Of a stretch of DNA of 64,000 nucleotides, positions 35,412 through 44,373 are shown piece by piece. A program made the position numbers and the translations under genes. The DNA is taken from positions 5,843,199 through 5,907,198 of the forward strand of contig CP000875.1 in assembly GCA_000018565.1 (NCBI GenBank), in the 5' to 3' direction. Each line of letters begins with the position of its first letter. Position 1 is the stretch's first letter. This DNA comes from Herpetosiphon aurantiacus DSM 785 (GTDB lineage Bacteria; Chloroflexota; Chloroflexia; Chloroflexales; Herpetosiphonaceae). The notes below the pieces were generated by a model, which was not told the origin of the DNA, made no database searches, and worked only from the letters and a program-made list of their open reading frames with translations.

Positions 35412-36332
35412 TTATGGGCGACAATAATCCTCGTTTTGGGTCACACTCTCGACCTTAACCGTAGTTTTGGCCCAAACCACAAATTCGCTCAAACCAACCT
35501 CACTAGCCTGATTGCCCCAATCATACGTATAACCAAGCCGCGTCCAAGGGTAGCCATTTTTGGGATCATATGAGAAGCTGCGTTGGAGATTGAACCAATC
35601 GCGGCTAAATTCATAATCTTGTTGCGAAGGGAAGGCGCTTGGTTCGGGCATTTCGAGTTGGGCAATATTATCCGTAATTTCAGGGTCGGGGCTGGGTCGA
35701 AACAGATCTTCGGCTGGAACCCACAAATGCACAATCCGATTTTTGCCGTTGTTGGCAGGTAATCCCAGCAATTGCTCCAACCGCAAGGTTAATGGTACAT
35801 CGCTCGTTGGTAGATAGGCTTTGCAAAAGGTTTGCATTTCGGGCACGGCGGTCACCCAAGTTTCGCGGGTGGTCGTGGTTTCTTGACCCACTAAATTGTC
35901 GTAGCCATTCCACGATGTCCAAGTCGCCACCAACACGCGGCCTGTTGCTTCATCCCACACGAGGTTGCTATTGCTGGGATCAACGATCGTCAGCTTATCT
36001 GAGATTTCACTGGGTTCGGCAATTTCGGCATCGCTGACTGCCGCTCGAAAACGCCGTTCGAGTTCGGCTTGCTCTGGGGTAAAGGTGGCGGTTGGAGAGG
36101 CCTCAGTGGTCGCAGTCGCAGCAGGCGGATTGGTTGCGGCAACGGTTGGCTCACTGGTAGCTGCTGGAACCTCGGTTGGTGCGGTTGTGGCGGTGGCGGT
36201 TGGTGGTGGCACAGTTGCCAAGGCAATCGTGCGATCCTCGGTTGTGCTTGCGCCGCAGGCCGCCAAGATTGGCAGGATCAAGCCAACTGCTTGAAATTTC
36301 GCCCAGCGGCGTGCCCATAAACGTTGAGCCAT
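35412..36332 (-). CDS. Lipoprotein with Thr/Pro-rich tether, unknown function
   Basis: A 306-residue lipoprotein. The signal peptide ends at the lipobox LAAC ('LILPILAACGAST'). It is followed by a ~45-residue Ala/Thr/Pro tether and a globular domain with no motif I recognise. The domain contains 'SNLVWDEATGRVLVATWTSWNG', 'MQTFCKAY', 'LTLRLEQLLGLP' and a final Cys (EDYCRP) that could form a disulfide with the Cys in 'TFCKAY'. The start is the ATG at 36330-36332, after GGAAGGA with an 8-nt gap. It stands alone, with no operon. Confidence 0.7.
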   Translation of the reverse strand: MAQRLWARRWAKFQAVGLILPILAACGASTTEDRTIALATVPPPTATATTAPTEVPAATSEPTVAATNPPAATATTEASPTATFTPEQAELERRFRAAVSDAEIAEPSEISDKLTIVDPSNSNLVWDEATGRVLVATWTSWNGYDNLVGQETTTTRETWVTAVPEMQTFCKAYLPTSDVPLTLRLEQLLGLPANNGKNRIVHLWVPAEDLFRPSPDPEITDNIAQLEMPEPSAFPSQQDYEFSRDWFNLQRSFSYDPKNGYPWTRLGYTYDWGNQASEVGLSEFVVWAKTTVKVESVTQNEDYCRP

Positions 36333-36489
36333 GTGCATACTCCTTCCTAAAACAAGAATCCCAAATCAATTGACCCAAGTGCGAAAAACGCAGTGGGTCA
36401 AGGCAACAAGAGCATATCGAGCTGCTGGGTAGCTGCAAGGAAGGGTCTAACAATCCACAGCATCTTACATTGGCTAGTATACAGGGCTG

Positions 36490-37128
36490 TCAAGACGATT
36501 GGCGTTGTTTGATCAGATCAATCATGGCGGCGGCATTTGGCTCTGAGCTAGCCGCTAAACCTGCGATTACGCCTTGTTGGTTGGCCTGCGGCTGATTTTG
36601 GCTAACTTTCCATTTGCCAAGCAAACGAGTAACTGGAATAGCGATGCCAACAATTGCTTTGAGCAGAGCCTCGGTATAGTCGTGTGGCGCATCAGCAACC
36701 TGCCACTGATGCTCAAAACTAGCTTCGTTGTGGTTGGTCAGCTGCTCAAGCTGTTGGCGCAACCATTGTGGGTCGTCGATCACCTGCAAAGGGCCATAGG
36801 CATGGGCCACAGCATAATTCCAAGTTGGTACAACTTTGCCAGTTTGGGCTTTGCTAGCATACCAACTTGGCGTAATATAGCTATCAGTTCCATGGAAAAT
36901 CGCCAAAACTTCGTGTTGCGAATCATGCTCCTGCCACATATGATTGGCTCGTGCCACATGGCCATACAGTGTGCCAAACTCGCCCGCTTGAGGGTCGAGG
37001 TACAGCGGAATATGATTGGCATTAATGCCTTCAGCGCCAAGCGTAATAATCGTCGCCAAGGGTTGGCGTTGGATTAATTCGTGCAAGACCTCGGGATTTG
37101 GCTCGGCAAAATGGTTGGGAATATACAT
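36490..37128 (-). CDS. FMN-binding PaiB-like protein (negative transcriptional regulator family)
   Basis: A 212-residue split-barrel protein of the PaiB family. The N-terminus 'MYIPNHFAEPNPEVLHELI' and 'HIPLYLD' with 'GHVARANHMWQ' are family hallmarks, followed by 'AIFHGTDSYITPSWYASK' and 'VPTWNYAVAHAYG' around the flavin or heme site. Members bind FMN or heme; in Bacillus PaiB affects sporulation and degradative enzyme genes. The start at 37128 follows AGAGG by 7 nt. It lies 2 bp after the stop of the NTF2-like gene, so the two form an operon. Its real role here is unproved. Confidence 0.88.
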   Translation of the reverse strand: MYIPNHFAEPNPEVLHELIQRQPLATIITLGAEGINANHIPLYLDPQAGEFGTLYGHVARANHMWQEHDSQHEVLAIFHGTDSYITPSWYASKAQTGKVVPTWNYAVAHAYGPLQVIDDPQWLRQQLEQLTNHNEASFEHQWQVADAPHDYTEALLKAIVGIAIPVTRLLGKWKVSQNQPQANQQGVIAGLAASSEPNAAAMIDLIKQRQSS

Positions 37129-37130
37129 AA

Positions 37131-37523
37131 TTATGCCTCTTTCAATGTTTGGAGCATATTGGCATCGCGCAGCAATAGCCAGCCATGGGCATGTTTTTGC
37201 CATAACGAAAAGCTATCGCCAGCTCGTACAATCGGCGGTTTGCCATGCGGCGGCTGAATCTGCACTCGTAACTGATTCCAGCAGGTCGCCCATTTACCAT
37301 TAAGTTTAATTTCTTGGATTTCAAAATTGATTTTGATTTCGAATTGACTCAAGCCCGCCGAGGCTGCGACAAAAGCTGCCTTACCACGCAGCGGCGCTTG
37401 ACCAGCCACCAAAAAAATCACATCATCATCCAACAGCGCCAAAATTTTGCTCACCTCGCCAGCTTCGGTCGCCTGAATCCAGGTTGTGACCAATTCACGT
37501 AGCACCATCTGATCGTCTTGCAT
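37131..37523 (-). CDS. SnoaL/NTF2-like protein (SgcJ/EcaC type)
   Basis: A 130-residue cone-shaped NTF2-fold protein. 'LRELVTTWIQATEAGEVSKILALLDDDVIFLVAGQAPLRGKAAF' is the typical N-terminal half (written here in description of residues ~8-50), ending in 'GWLLLRDANML'. The family includes isomerases and ligand-binding proteins; no catalytic residue is decisive here. The start is the ATG at 37521-37523, 5 nt after AAGGAGG. It is co-transcribed with the PaiB-like gene. Confidence 0.8.
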   Translation of the reverse strand: MQDDQMVLRELVTTWIQATEAGEVSKILALLDDDVIFLVAGQAPLRGKAAFVAASAGLSQFEIKINFEIQEIKLNGKWATCWNQLRVQIQPPHGKPPIVRAGDSFSLWQKHAHGWLLLRDANMLQTLKEA

Positions 37524-37650
37524 CGCATCCTCCTTAATCAAACGCATTATGCCAATCAATCGGGCTTGATTGTACCGCCCAACGACTGAACATTGCAGCG
37601 TTAAACAATTTGCCCTATGATCGAGTTTTGTACATCCAACCCAGATTTCT

Positions 37651-37737
37651 ATGATCACCACCCATCCGCCCCACCTCAAGGCGGGGAACGCAGGGTGTTT
37701 TCATCCCCCTGCACCCCCTAAATGACAATAAATGGAG
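37651..37737. repeat. 'CACCACCC...CCTGCACCCCCT' repeat
   Basis: Shares order and most bases with 22031-22095 inside the 301-bp element: CACCACCC, a CCGCC-CTCAAGGCGG hairpin, then 'TCCCCCTGCACCCCCT'. Here it is alone, so it is a repeat family of its own that has also landed inside or beside the other element. The rest of the 37524-37832 gap has no gene. Confidence 0.65.
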
Positions 37738-37832
37738 AAATATAGGATCAAAATCAAGCAGAAATTAATTATTTCGAGCCAGCAACGATGGAATCGAGAT
37801 TGATTATGTCATCGAAATGCACTTAAACAAGT

Positions 37833-37860
37833 AAGCCAGTTGAGATTAATCAACTGGCTT
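37833..37860 (-). terminator. Intrinsic terminator of the O-methyltransferase gene
   Basis: A perfect 11-bp stem (AAGCCAGTTGA/TCAACTGGCTT) with a 6-nt loop lies 25 bp after the stop on the minus strand, with a T-rich tail. Confidence 0.8.
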
Positions 37861-37885
37861 GAATTATGGCTGGATTCATTGATGT

Positions 37886-38557
37886 TTAGAGCTGCTGGAC
37901 AATCGCAATTGCAAAGCCATCGTAGCCTTTGCTGCCAACAGTTTGCAGGGCTGTGGCGGTCAGCTTGGGGTTCGAAGCTAAATCATCAAACAACTGGCGG
38001 GTTCCTTGAATTGCTGGGTCAGGATTGCTCGGATCGGTGACTGCGCCGTTACGCACCACATTATCGCCAATAATCACCGTGCCAACATGGGCAAATTTGA
38101 GTGCCCACGCCAAATAGTGCGGGTTATTGGGCTTGTCGGCATCAATGAAAATCAGATCGAATGGCTCAATCTTTGCTTCAGCCAACTGAGCTAGACTATC
38201 GAGCGCTGCGCCAACCCGAACTTCAACCTTTTGGCTCAAGCCTGCCTTGGCGATATTGGCTGTGGCAACCTCGGCGTGATGCGGCTCATATTCCAAAGTA
38301 ATTAATTTGCCATCGGCAGGCAAGGCGCGAGCCAACCAAATTGAGCTATACCCTCCCAGCGTGCCAATCTCCAAAATGCGCTTAGCCCCACACATCAGCG
38401 CAAATAGATGCAGCAATTTGCCTTGATTGGGCGCAACATTAATTGGTGGTAAACCTGCTTCGGCACTGGCCTGCAACGCTGCATCCAACACCGGATCAGC
38501 CTGGACTAATCGATCGGAAATATACTGATCAACCGCATCCCACGTTGTTTGATTCAT
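37886..38557 (-). CDS. SAM-dependent O-methyltransferase (caffeoyl-CoA/catechol OMT type)
   Basis: Class I methyltransferase of 223 residues. 'GKLLHLFALMCGAKRILEIGTLGGYSSIWLARALP' (residues ~46-80) is motif I of the OMT_3 family, 'LITLEYEPHHAEVATANI' holds the acidic SAM ribose ligand, and 'FDLIFIDADKPNNPHYL' contains the divalent-metal Asp. 'VIIGDNVVRNG' is the second metal motif. It is a cation-dependent small-molecule O-methyltransferase; the acceptor is unknown. GGAGG precedes the ATG, and the helicase gene lies just upstream on the same strand (20 bp), so the two may share a transcript. Confidence 0.92.
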   Translation of the reverse strand: MNQTTWDAVDQYISDRLVQADPVLDAALQASAEAGLPPINVAPNQGKLLHLFALMCGAKRILEIGTLGGYSSIWLARALPADGKLITLEYEPHHAEVATANIAKAGLSQKVEVRVGAALDSLAQLAEAKIEPFDLIFIDADKPNNPHYLAWALKFAHVGTVIIGDNVVRNGAVTDPSNPDPAIQGTRQLFDDLASNPKLTATALQTVGSKGYDGFAIAIVQQL

Positions 38558-38577
38558 CGCATCCTCCTAAACCACAG

Positions 38578-40854
38578 CTAAACCCGTTCGAGCTTGGCGA
38601 AGGCGGCCAAGAGCTTTTTCACGCCTTTGCCTGGAAACGCCACGGTAACTTCTTCGTCGTCGCCGACCATTTTGCTACTGACCACCACGCCCTCGCCGAA
38701 ATTAGCATGGCGCACTTTGTCGCCAGCGCTATAACTGGCGGCGCTTGGCTCACGTTCGGGGCGTTTTGGCCGGACTGGTCCACTCGCGCCACTCCACATG
38801 CTGCTGGTGCTTGGTTGCGTGCCTCGCGTGCGTTGCGGCGTGCTGCTTTGCCATTGGCTTGCGGCATGAACTGGCATTTGTTTGACTTCACGGGTGGGCG
38901 TGCGCTGCAGCAAATCTTTGGGAATATCGCCCAAAAAGCGTGAAGGAATCGTGATATCGGTGCGGCCCCAAGTTGCTCGTTTGAAAGCATAGAGCATGTA
39001 CAGTCGTTGTTTGGCGCGGGTTGTACCAACATAGAGCAAACGACGCTCTTCCTCGATACTTTCGGGGTCGTCAACTGAGCGTCCGTGCGGCAACAAGCCT
39101 TCTTCTAAGCCAGCCAAAAATACTACCGGATACTCTAAACCCTTGGCTTGGTGCAAGGTAATCAAGGTCACACCAGGCTCGCGCTCTTTGTTGGAATCAA
39201 GGCTATCAACATCGCTAACCAAGGCCACTTCTTCTAAAAAGCGTGGCAATTGATCCTCGGTCGGCAGGGCCAGATATTCCATACTGACGTTTTGCAATTC
39301 GAGAATATTTTCCCAACGCTCAGCGCCTTCTTCCTCGCCATATTCTGCCACCAGCAACTCTTGCAATGGCACCCGCTCAAGCAAGCGCTGAATCAACTCG
39401 CCGAGCATCAAATCGTGGCGCAGATCGCGTAGGCTTGCTACCAGTTTTTGAAATTGCTCAACGGCGTTGCGTGCTCGCCCGCTGATCGGCGGACTTTGGG
39501 CTTCGTTAGTAGCTAGCAGTTCGAGGGCATCCCAAATTGAGACATCGAGATTGCGTGCCCATTGCAATAGCTCTTGCTGAGTGCGATCGCCGATGCTTCG
39601 GCCTGGCACGTTAATCACCCGTAGCAAACTAACTTCATCGTGGGGATTGTGGATAATTCGTAGGTAGGCCACAACATCTTTGATTTCTTTGCGTTCGTAG
39701 AAGCGCGTGCCACCGACCAATCGATAGCGCAGGTTGCGGCTGATCATGGCCTCTTCAAAGGCACGGGATTGGGCGTTGGTGCGATACATCACAGCAAAAT
39801 CGTCGAGCGAACGGCCTTCACGCCCGCGAATACGCATAATTTCATCGGCCACCCAACGCGCTTCTTCATTGTGATCATAGGCCTCGACCAACGAAACCAA
39901 CTCGCCATCCTGCTGATCAGTCCAGATTTTGGTGGTATGGCGACGATCATAGGCCGCATCGATGATCGATTGGGCGACATCAAGAATTGGTTGGGTGGAA
40001 CGGTAATTTTGCTCCAGTGGAATAATTTGCACATCAGGGTGGGCTTCTTCAAATTCGCGCACATTCGCCAACCTCGCCCCACGCCAAGCATAAATTGATT
40101 GCTGAATATCGCCGATCAAAAAGTAGTTGTTATGGCCTGCACCAACTTGATTGATCAACGAAAATTGCACCCGATTGGTATCTTGCACTTCATCGACCAT
40201 GACATGCACATAACGTTCGGCATACCGCGCTAGCACATCGGGATGATATTCGAATAAATTAACGGTTTTGAGCAGCAAATCATCAAAATCGAGGGCATTA
40301 TTGGCTAACAATTGTTTTTCGTAGCGCTCATAACAGCGCAAGACAATTTCATCAAAATAGCTGCTAACGCTGCGGGCAAACTCAGCAACCCCAATCATTT
40401 CGTTTTTAGCAGCGGAGATGCGGGCATGAATTGAACGCGGATTATATTGCTTCTCGCTTAAATCCAATTCGCGCAAAATCTGCTTCATTACCCGTTGCTG
40501 ATCATCGGCATCGTAAACCACAAAATCGTTGGCGCGTTGCAGATGCTGAATATCGCGGCGCAACCAACGGGCGCAAATTGAGTGGAATGTACCCATCATT
40601 ACATCGTGAGCACGACTTTCGCCAATCAAGTTTCCAATCCGTTCGCGCATTTCGCGGGCAGCCTTGTTGGTAAAGGTGACGGCTAAAATGTTATAGGGGC
40701 GAACCCCAACTTCATTAATTAAATAGGCAATCCGATGAGTCAGCACGCGGGTCTTGCCCGAGCCTGGGCCAGCCAGCACCAACACTGGCCCATGAATCGC
40801 TTGGACTGCGCGTTGTTGTTGGGCATTCAACCCAATCAGCAGCGGGTGAGTCAT
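38578..40854 (-). CDS. pcrA: ATP-dependent DNA helicase PcrA/UvrD
   Basis: Superfamily 1A 3'-5' helicase of 758 residues for repair, replication restart and plasmid-type unwinding. Motif Q/I is 'LNAQQQRAVQAIHGPVLVLAGPGSGKTRVL' from residues ~9-38, motif II is 'VHVMVDEVQDTN', motif III 'LIGDIQQSIYAWRGA', motif IV 'LEQNYRSTQPI', motif V 'VTLITLHQAKGLEYPVVFLAG' and motif VI 'RRLLYVGTTRAK'. The C-terminal ~70 residues form the Tudor-like domain ('YSAGDKVRHANFGEGVVVSS') that contacts RNA polymerase in PcrA. The start at 40854 follows AAGGA by 8 nt; an upstream in-frame extension was rejected. Confidence 0.96.
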   Translation of the reverse strand: MTHPLLIGLNAQQQRAVQAIHGPVLVLAGPGSGKTRVLTHRIAYLINEVGVRPYNILAVTFTNKAAREMRERIGNLIGESRAHDVMMGTFHSICARWLRRDIQHLQRANDFVVYDADDQQRVMKQILRELDLSEKQYNPRSIHARISAAKNEMIGVAEFARSVSSYFDEIVLRCYERYEKQLLANNALDFDDLLLKTVNLFEYHPDVLARYAERYVHVMVDEVQDTNRVQFSLINQVGAGHNNYFLIGDIQQSIYAWRGARLANVREFEEAHPDVQIIPLEQNYRSTQPILDVAQSIIDAAYDRRHTTKIWTDQQDGELVSLVEAYDHNEEARWVADEIMRIRGREGRSLDDFAVMYRTNAQSRAFEEAMISRNLRYRLVGGTRFYERKEIKDVVAYLRIIHNPHDEVSLLRVINVPGRSIGDRTQQELLQWARNLDVSIWDALELLATNEAQSPPISGRARNAVEQFQKLVASLRDLRHDLMLGELIQRLLERVPLQELLVAEYGEEEGAERWENILELQNVSMEYLALPTEDQLPRFLEEVALVSDVDSLDSNKEREPGVTLITLHQAKGLEYPVVFLAGLEEGLLPHGRSVDDPESIEEERRLLYVGTTRAKQRLYMLYAFKRATWGRTDITIPSRFLGDIPKDLLQRTPTREVKQMPVHAASQWQSSTPQRTRGTQPSTSSMWSGASGPVRPKRPEREPSAASYSAGDKVRHANFGEGVVVSSKMVGDDEEVTVAFPGKGVKKLLAAFAKLERV

Positions 40855-40981
40855 TGATCTAGTCCTTATGTGACGGTCGATAACCGTGATGTTTAGTATG
40901 TTGCTCTCTCTATTGTACCCGTTCCGGCGCTGAGGTGGAACAGGTGAGCGACACGAAAAAATGATTGGCGATAGCAAAGCT

Positions 40982-42019
40982 CTAGGCCGCTTGATTCAGC
41001 TTAGATTTACTGGTTTTGCTGGTTTTGCGTGGTAACAGGTTGCGCCAACTCCAGCGGCGAGGCCGTGTAATATCCAACGAGCGGCGCAAGCCTTCGCTGG
41101 TCAGGGTAAAACCAACCAACAGCAAGACCATCAAAAGCCCAGCAAAAATAGAAACCCACGGCGCACGGCTATATTGGCCAAAAAAGTCTGAGAGCATCTG
41201 CCCAAGCTCAGGCTGACCAGCTTTTTGCTTGACAATATCGGGTAAAGGGCTGTCGGTGGTTTTATCGGTGTAAATATAGCTGCCGCCGATGTAATAGCCC
41301 AAATAGCCAAGCTCAGCCACAATCAAGGTGACGGCGGTTAATTCGCTGGCAAGCAACATTGGTAGCAACGGCCAAACCTGAGGCAAAATATAGCGCCGCG
41401 TAATTTGCCAGCGATTCAAGCCAATTGCCTGAGCGCTTTCCAAATAGGGCGCATGCAAAATCTTTTGCACATAGCCTTGCACCACGCTGGCGCTATTAAC
41501 CCAGCCAGTCATACACAAAGCAACAATAAACGCCGTTAAACCTGCATTATTGGCAGTGATCGGCCTAACCCCTTGATAGACAATTACGGCACTGCCGCCA
41601 GTCCAAATCAAATAACCCAAGGCTACAATCAAAATTGGCAAGGAGCTGGTGATGGTGGTAATTGTATCCAACCAACTTGCCACGCGTGGCCCCAAAAAGC
41701 CAACCACCCCGCCAACCACCAAACCAAGCAGTAAGCGCACCGCCGCGATAATTGTACAGAGCACTAAAGTTGGCCGAACTGCCCATAACAAACGGCTGAG
41801 CAAGTCGCGGCTAATATCATCGAAGCCCAAAGGATATTCGGGGTGGCTGAAGGGTGGCAAGGCTGCCATCGGTGGGCCGCCATAAAGTTGGCCCTCATAG
41901 CGAAAAGCACGATGTTCCTCGACTGGATCATGGGGAGCAAGGCTTGGGCCGAAGATCGCAATTAGCAGCATCAAGCCAACAATGCTTAAACCAAAGGTCA
42001 ATGGCAGATTTTTAAACAT
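40982..42019 (-). CDS. Oligopeptide/dipeptide-type ABC permease (DppC/OppC family)
   Basis: Inner-membrane permease of 345 residues. The N-terminal 'FGPSLAPHDPVEEHRAF' and 'YPLGFDDISRDLLSRLLW' ('LGTD..GRD' motif variant) are hallmarks of the C subunit of peptide/nickel importers. The ATPase-docking loop is 'APYLESAQAIGLNRWQITRRYILPQVWPLL' (described; residues ~190-220). About six helices are present. It overlaps the upstream permease by one base (TAATG). No binding protein or ATPase is adjacent, so the rest of the system is encoded elsewhere. The substrate is unknown. Confidence 0.9.
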   Translation of the reverse strand: MFKNLPLTFGLSIVGLMLLIAIFGPSLAPHDPVEEHRAFRYEGQLYGGPPMAALPPFSHPEYPLGFDDISRDLLSRLLWAVRPTLVLCTIIAAVRLLLGLVVGGVVGFLGPRVASWLDTITTITSSLPILIVALGYLIWTGGSAVIVYQGVRPITANNAGLTAFIVALCMTGWVNSASVVQGYVQKILHAPYLESAQAIGLNRWQITRRYILPQVWPLLPMLLASELTAVTLIVAELGYLGYYIGGSYIYTDKTTDSPLPDIVKQKAGQPELGQMLSDFFGQYSRAPWVSIFAGLLMVLLLVGFTLTSEGLRRSLDITRPRRWSWRNLLPRKTSKTSKSKLNQAA

Positions 42020-42981
42020 TAGCCTCTCCCTACACTAGCTTGCCGCCCAAGCGGGTTGATCCATAAGCTCAGCATCGAGGCTAGTAAATCGACCAAAATC
42101 AAAATAGCGCCAGTCATGGCCAGCAGTAAAGCCAAAATCAAGGGGTTGAAAAAAGTAATTGAGCGCGAATTGGTCAGGGTATTGAATAACATCCAACCTG
42201 TACCGCGCCAATCGAACAACGCTTCGACCAAAATTAAGCTACCAACCACCATCTGTAGGCCACGGCCTAAGCTAGCAAATACCGCCGGCGCAACATTGGG
42301 GATGGCATGGCGACGGACGATTGTGCGCCAGCGCAAGCCTTTACTTTTGGCAACTCGCACATAATCTTGCTGAAATTCATGTTCGAGCAAGCTCGCACCA
42401 ATCGAGGCAATATAAAACGCCGGACGCAAAGCCAAGGTTAATGCTGGCAAAATCAGATGTTTGGAGGTGCTATAGCCTTGCACTGGCAAGAGCACTTGGT
42501 TGGTCCAGCCAACTCGTTTGACATAGAGCAACCCTAAAACTAACAGTGTGCCCAAGAAAAAGCCAGGGATGCCATTGCCCAAGGTAAAGATTGTGACCAT
42601 TGTCGGCGAGACCCGCCCAGTGCGCGGCGAAATGGACAACAAGCACATCCCCAGGCCAAGAACGATCGTTGCGAGAAATGCCACGCCCAACAATTGCGCC
42701 GAACGGACAATAAAATCATCGATATATTCAGCGACTTTCGTCCGTTCAATCCGCCCCAAATCGCCATCGATCATGGCGCTAATCACGCCACGATAATGGG
42801 TTATAAATGGACGATCATCAATCTCATACGATACATCAAATCCATTGCCTGTTTGAGTTGACACTTCTTTGGGTGGATAAAAAAAGCCCTGTTGACGATA
42901 GGCATACCACGCCCCTAAAAAGTGTAATGCCGGCACTAACACGATCAACAACGCAAGTTTGCGAAGTAAGAGTCGGCTCAT
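42019..42981 (-). CDS. Oligopeptide/dipeptide-type ABC permease (DppB/OppB family)
   Basis: Partner permease of 320 residues. The N-terminal helix 'LALLIVLVPALHFLGAWYA' is followed by a periplasmic loop and five more helices. The docking loop near the C-terminus is 'HEFQQDYVRVAKSKGLRWRTIVRRHAIPN', which matches the B-subunit 'YVRTARAKGL..R.....HALRN' pattern. 'VVGSLILVEALFDWRGTGWMLF' is the characteristic last-helix entry. The start is the ATG at 42979-42981, 9 nt after TTGGAG; the longer frame to 43092 is not supported. It is first in a two-gene operon with the DppC-like gene. Confidence 0.9.
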   Translation of the reverse strand: MSRLLLRKLALLIVLVPALHFLGAWYAYRQQGFFYPPKEVSTQTGNGFDVSYEIDDRPFITHYRGVISAMIDGDLGRIERTKVAEYIDDFIVRSAQLLGVAFLATIVLGLGMCLLSISPRTGRVSPTMVTIFTLGNGIPGFFLGTLLVLGLLYVKRVGWTNQVLLPVQGYSTSKHLILPALTLALRPAFYIASIGASLLEHEFQQDYVRVAKSKGLRWRTIVRRHAIPNVAPAVFASLGRGLQMVVGSLILVEALFDWRGTGWMLFNTLTNSRSITFFNPLILALLLAMTGAILILVDLLASMLSLWINPLGRQASVGRG

Positions 42982-43190
42982 AGTTCTAATCTCCAATTGG
43001 CCCTGAGGAATGAGCGTTGAGGTGTTATGTATATTACTCATTCGCTTAACGAAAGGTTCAGCCTTACGACTGAGCTTGGCGTAATTGGTCATGAGCCTAT
43101 ATATGTAGCCGACTTGGGAACATAGAACATAAGGATGTATGGTTCAGAGATCAACGATGTTTCCCCCTTGTCTATATAAAATTTTGGGTA

Positions 43191-43219
43191 TTGACACACA
43201 GTGTGTCATTTGCGATAAT
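43191..43219 (+). promoter_or_regulatory. Strong promoter with perfect palindromic operator before the CHRD lipoprotein
   Basis: TTGACA (43191-43196), a 17-nt spacer and GATAAT (43214-43219). Overlapping the -35 and spacer is TGACACACAGTGTGTCA at 43192-43208, a perfect 8-bp inverted repeat around one base. This is ideal for a dimeric repressor. The regulator is not identified. Confidence 0.75.
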
Positions 43220-43276
43220 AGCAGTCATGCGGCGCAGGATTGAATCAAAAAAATCAAACATATTAGGAGTGTGTTT

Positions 43277-44044
43277 ATGATCAAGCAAGCGATGGCTCGT
43301 GGAATTGCAGGATTGGCCTTGATTGGATTATTGGCAGCGTGTCAATCGGCAGAATCGACCCAACCAAGTGCAACGACGGCTCCAGCAGCGGCTCACACCC
43401 AAATGGCGCATGCCAGCAACACCACCGCCAGTCAGCCAGCCAATAATCCAGCGCTCGATACGGCGCTTGATCCCAGCCGTGGGCAAGAAATTGGCTATGT
43501 GTATGAAGCATTTTTAAGCCCACACCAAGAGCCGGGCGAAGAAGAAGATGCTCCAGCGTTTACGCCCGACGAGCTACTTTCAAGCGCTCCATCGCAGCCT
43601 CGCGCCAATCGGACTTCACGCGGCCACGGTTTTTTGCGAATTACCAAAGATCTCAGCAAGGCCTATGTTGATGTTAAACTCGAAAACGTCAAACCCGAAG
43701 ATGTGGTGATGTTTCATATTCACTGTGGCAAGCCCGATATTCTTGGCCCAATCTTGATCGACTTCGCTTTCTCGGGCAATATTCAAGAAAATTTGGCTGA
43801 TGGGACGTTTTCGGTCGAGCTAACCAACACCGATATCGAAAAGGAAAGCGAAGCAGGCTCGGGCGTGTTAGGTTTATTCACAGCTGGTTGCCCAATTGTG
43901 CCAGGCTTGCCCGATGAAGTTCAAACAATTTCAGGCATGCAGCACATTGCCGAACAAAGTGAGCTTTACTTCAATTTGCACACCAAAGGCCAAACCTTCT
44001 ATGGCGATATTCGCGGCAAATTGCAACCAGTCAAAAATCCCTAA
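43277..44044 (+). CDS. CHRD-domain lipoprotein
   Basis: A 255-residue lipoprotein. The signal ends at lipobox LAAC, followed by an Ala/Thr/His/Gln-rich linker. A CHRD (chordin-type) domain spans ~75-253: 'YEAFLSPHQEPG', 'HGFLRITKDLSKAYVDVKLENV', 'VVMFHIHCGKPDILGPILIDF' and 'ELYFNLHTKGQTFYGDIRGKL' (as separate strands). The two Cys residues (HCG, GCP) may pair. CHRD domains in bacteria are extracellular and sometimes bind metals through their histidines; the function is unknown. The start is the ATG at 43277 after GGAG. Its promoter carries a perfect palindrome, so it is probably tightly regulated. Confidence 0.85.
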   Translation: MIKQAMARGIAGLALIGLLAACQSAESTQPSATTAPAAAHTQMAHASNTTASQPANNPALDTALDPSRGQEIGYVYEAFLSPHQEPGEEEDAPAFTPDELLSSAPSQPRANRTSRGHGFLRITKDLSKAYVDVKLENVKPEDVVMFHIHCGKPDILGPILIDFAFSGNIQENLADGTFSVELTNTDIEKESEAGSGVLGLFTAGCPIVPGLPDEVQTISGMQHIAEQSELYFNLHTKGQTFYGDIRGKLQPVKNP

Positions 44045-44069
44045 AACTCCTGTTTGCGATCGTTACGAC

Positions 44070-44294
44070 CCCTCACCCCGTCGCCTTTCAAAGTAGGTTT
44101 TAAGTTCCCTCACCCCCGACCCCTCTCCCACTGCGGTGGGAGAGGGGAGATCCAATGATCATGATCGCAGGCTTCCCTCTCGCCTCGCGGGCGGGACAGG
44201 GGGCTAGGGGGTGAGGGAATGAACATCGACGGCGAATTCCACCCAATCTTAAAAACCTACCCTTGAAAAGAGAGGGGTTGGGGATGAGGCATAC
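44070..44294. repeat. CCCTCACCCC-type element, long copy with nested inverted arms
   Basis: Outer words CCCTCACCCC and GGGGATGAGG, next CTTTCAAAGTAGGTTTTAA against AAAAACCTACCCTTGAAAAG, and inner TTCCCTCACCCCC against GGGGGTGAGGGAA, all in inverted order. It also has the 'ATGATCATGATCG' centre. It fills the 44045-44373 gap, and no gene was seen there. Confidence 0.75.
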
Positions 44295-44373
44295 GGTAAA
44301 TGCATTTAACAAATCAACCCCAAATGCGATATGCTACAATGCCTAAGCTAGTTTTGGCGAGAAATAGGGCTGT

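Noticed and set aside
36069-36320. Gly/Trp-rich open frame antisense to the lipoprotein tether
   Set aside because: It reflects the Pro/Thr/Ala repeat codons of the lipoprotein read backwards.
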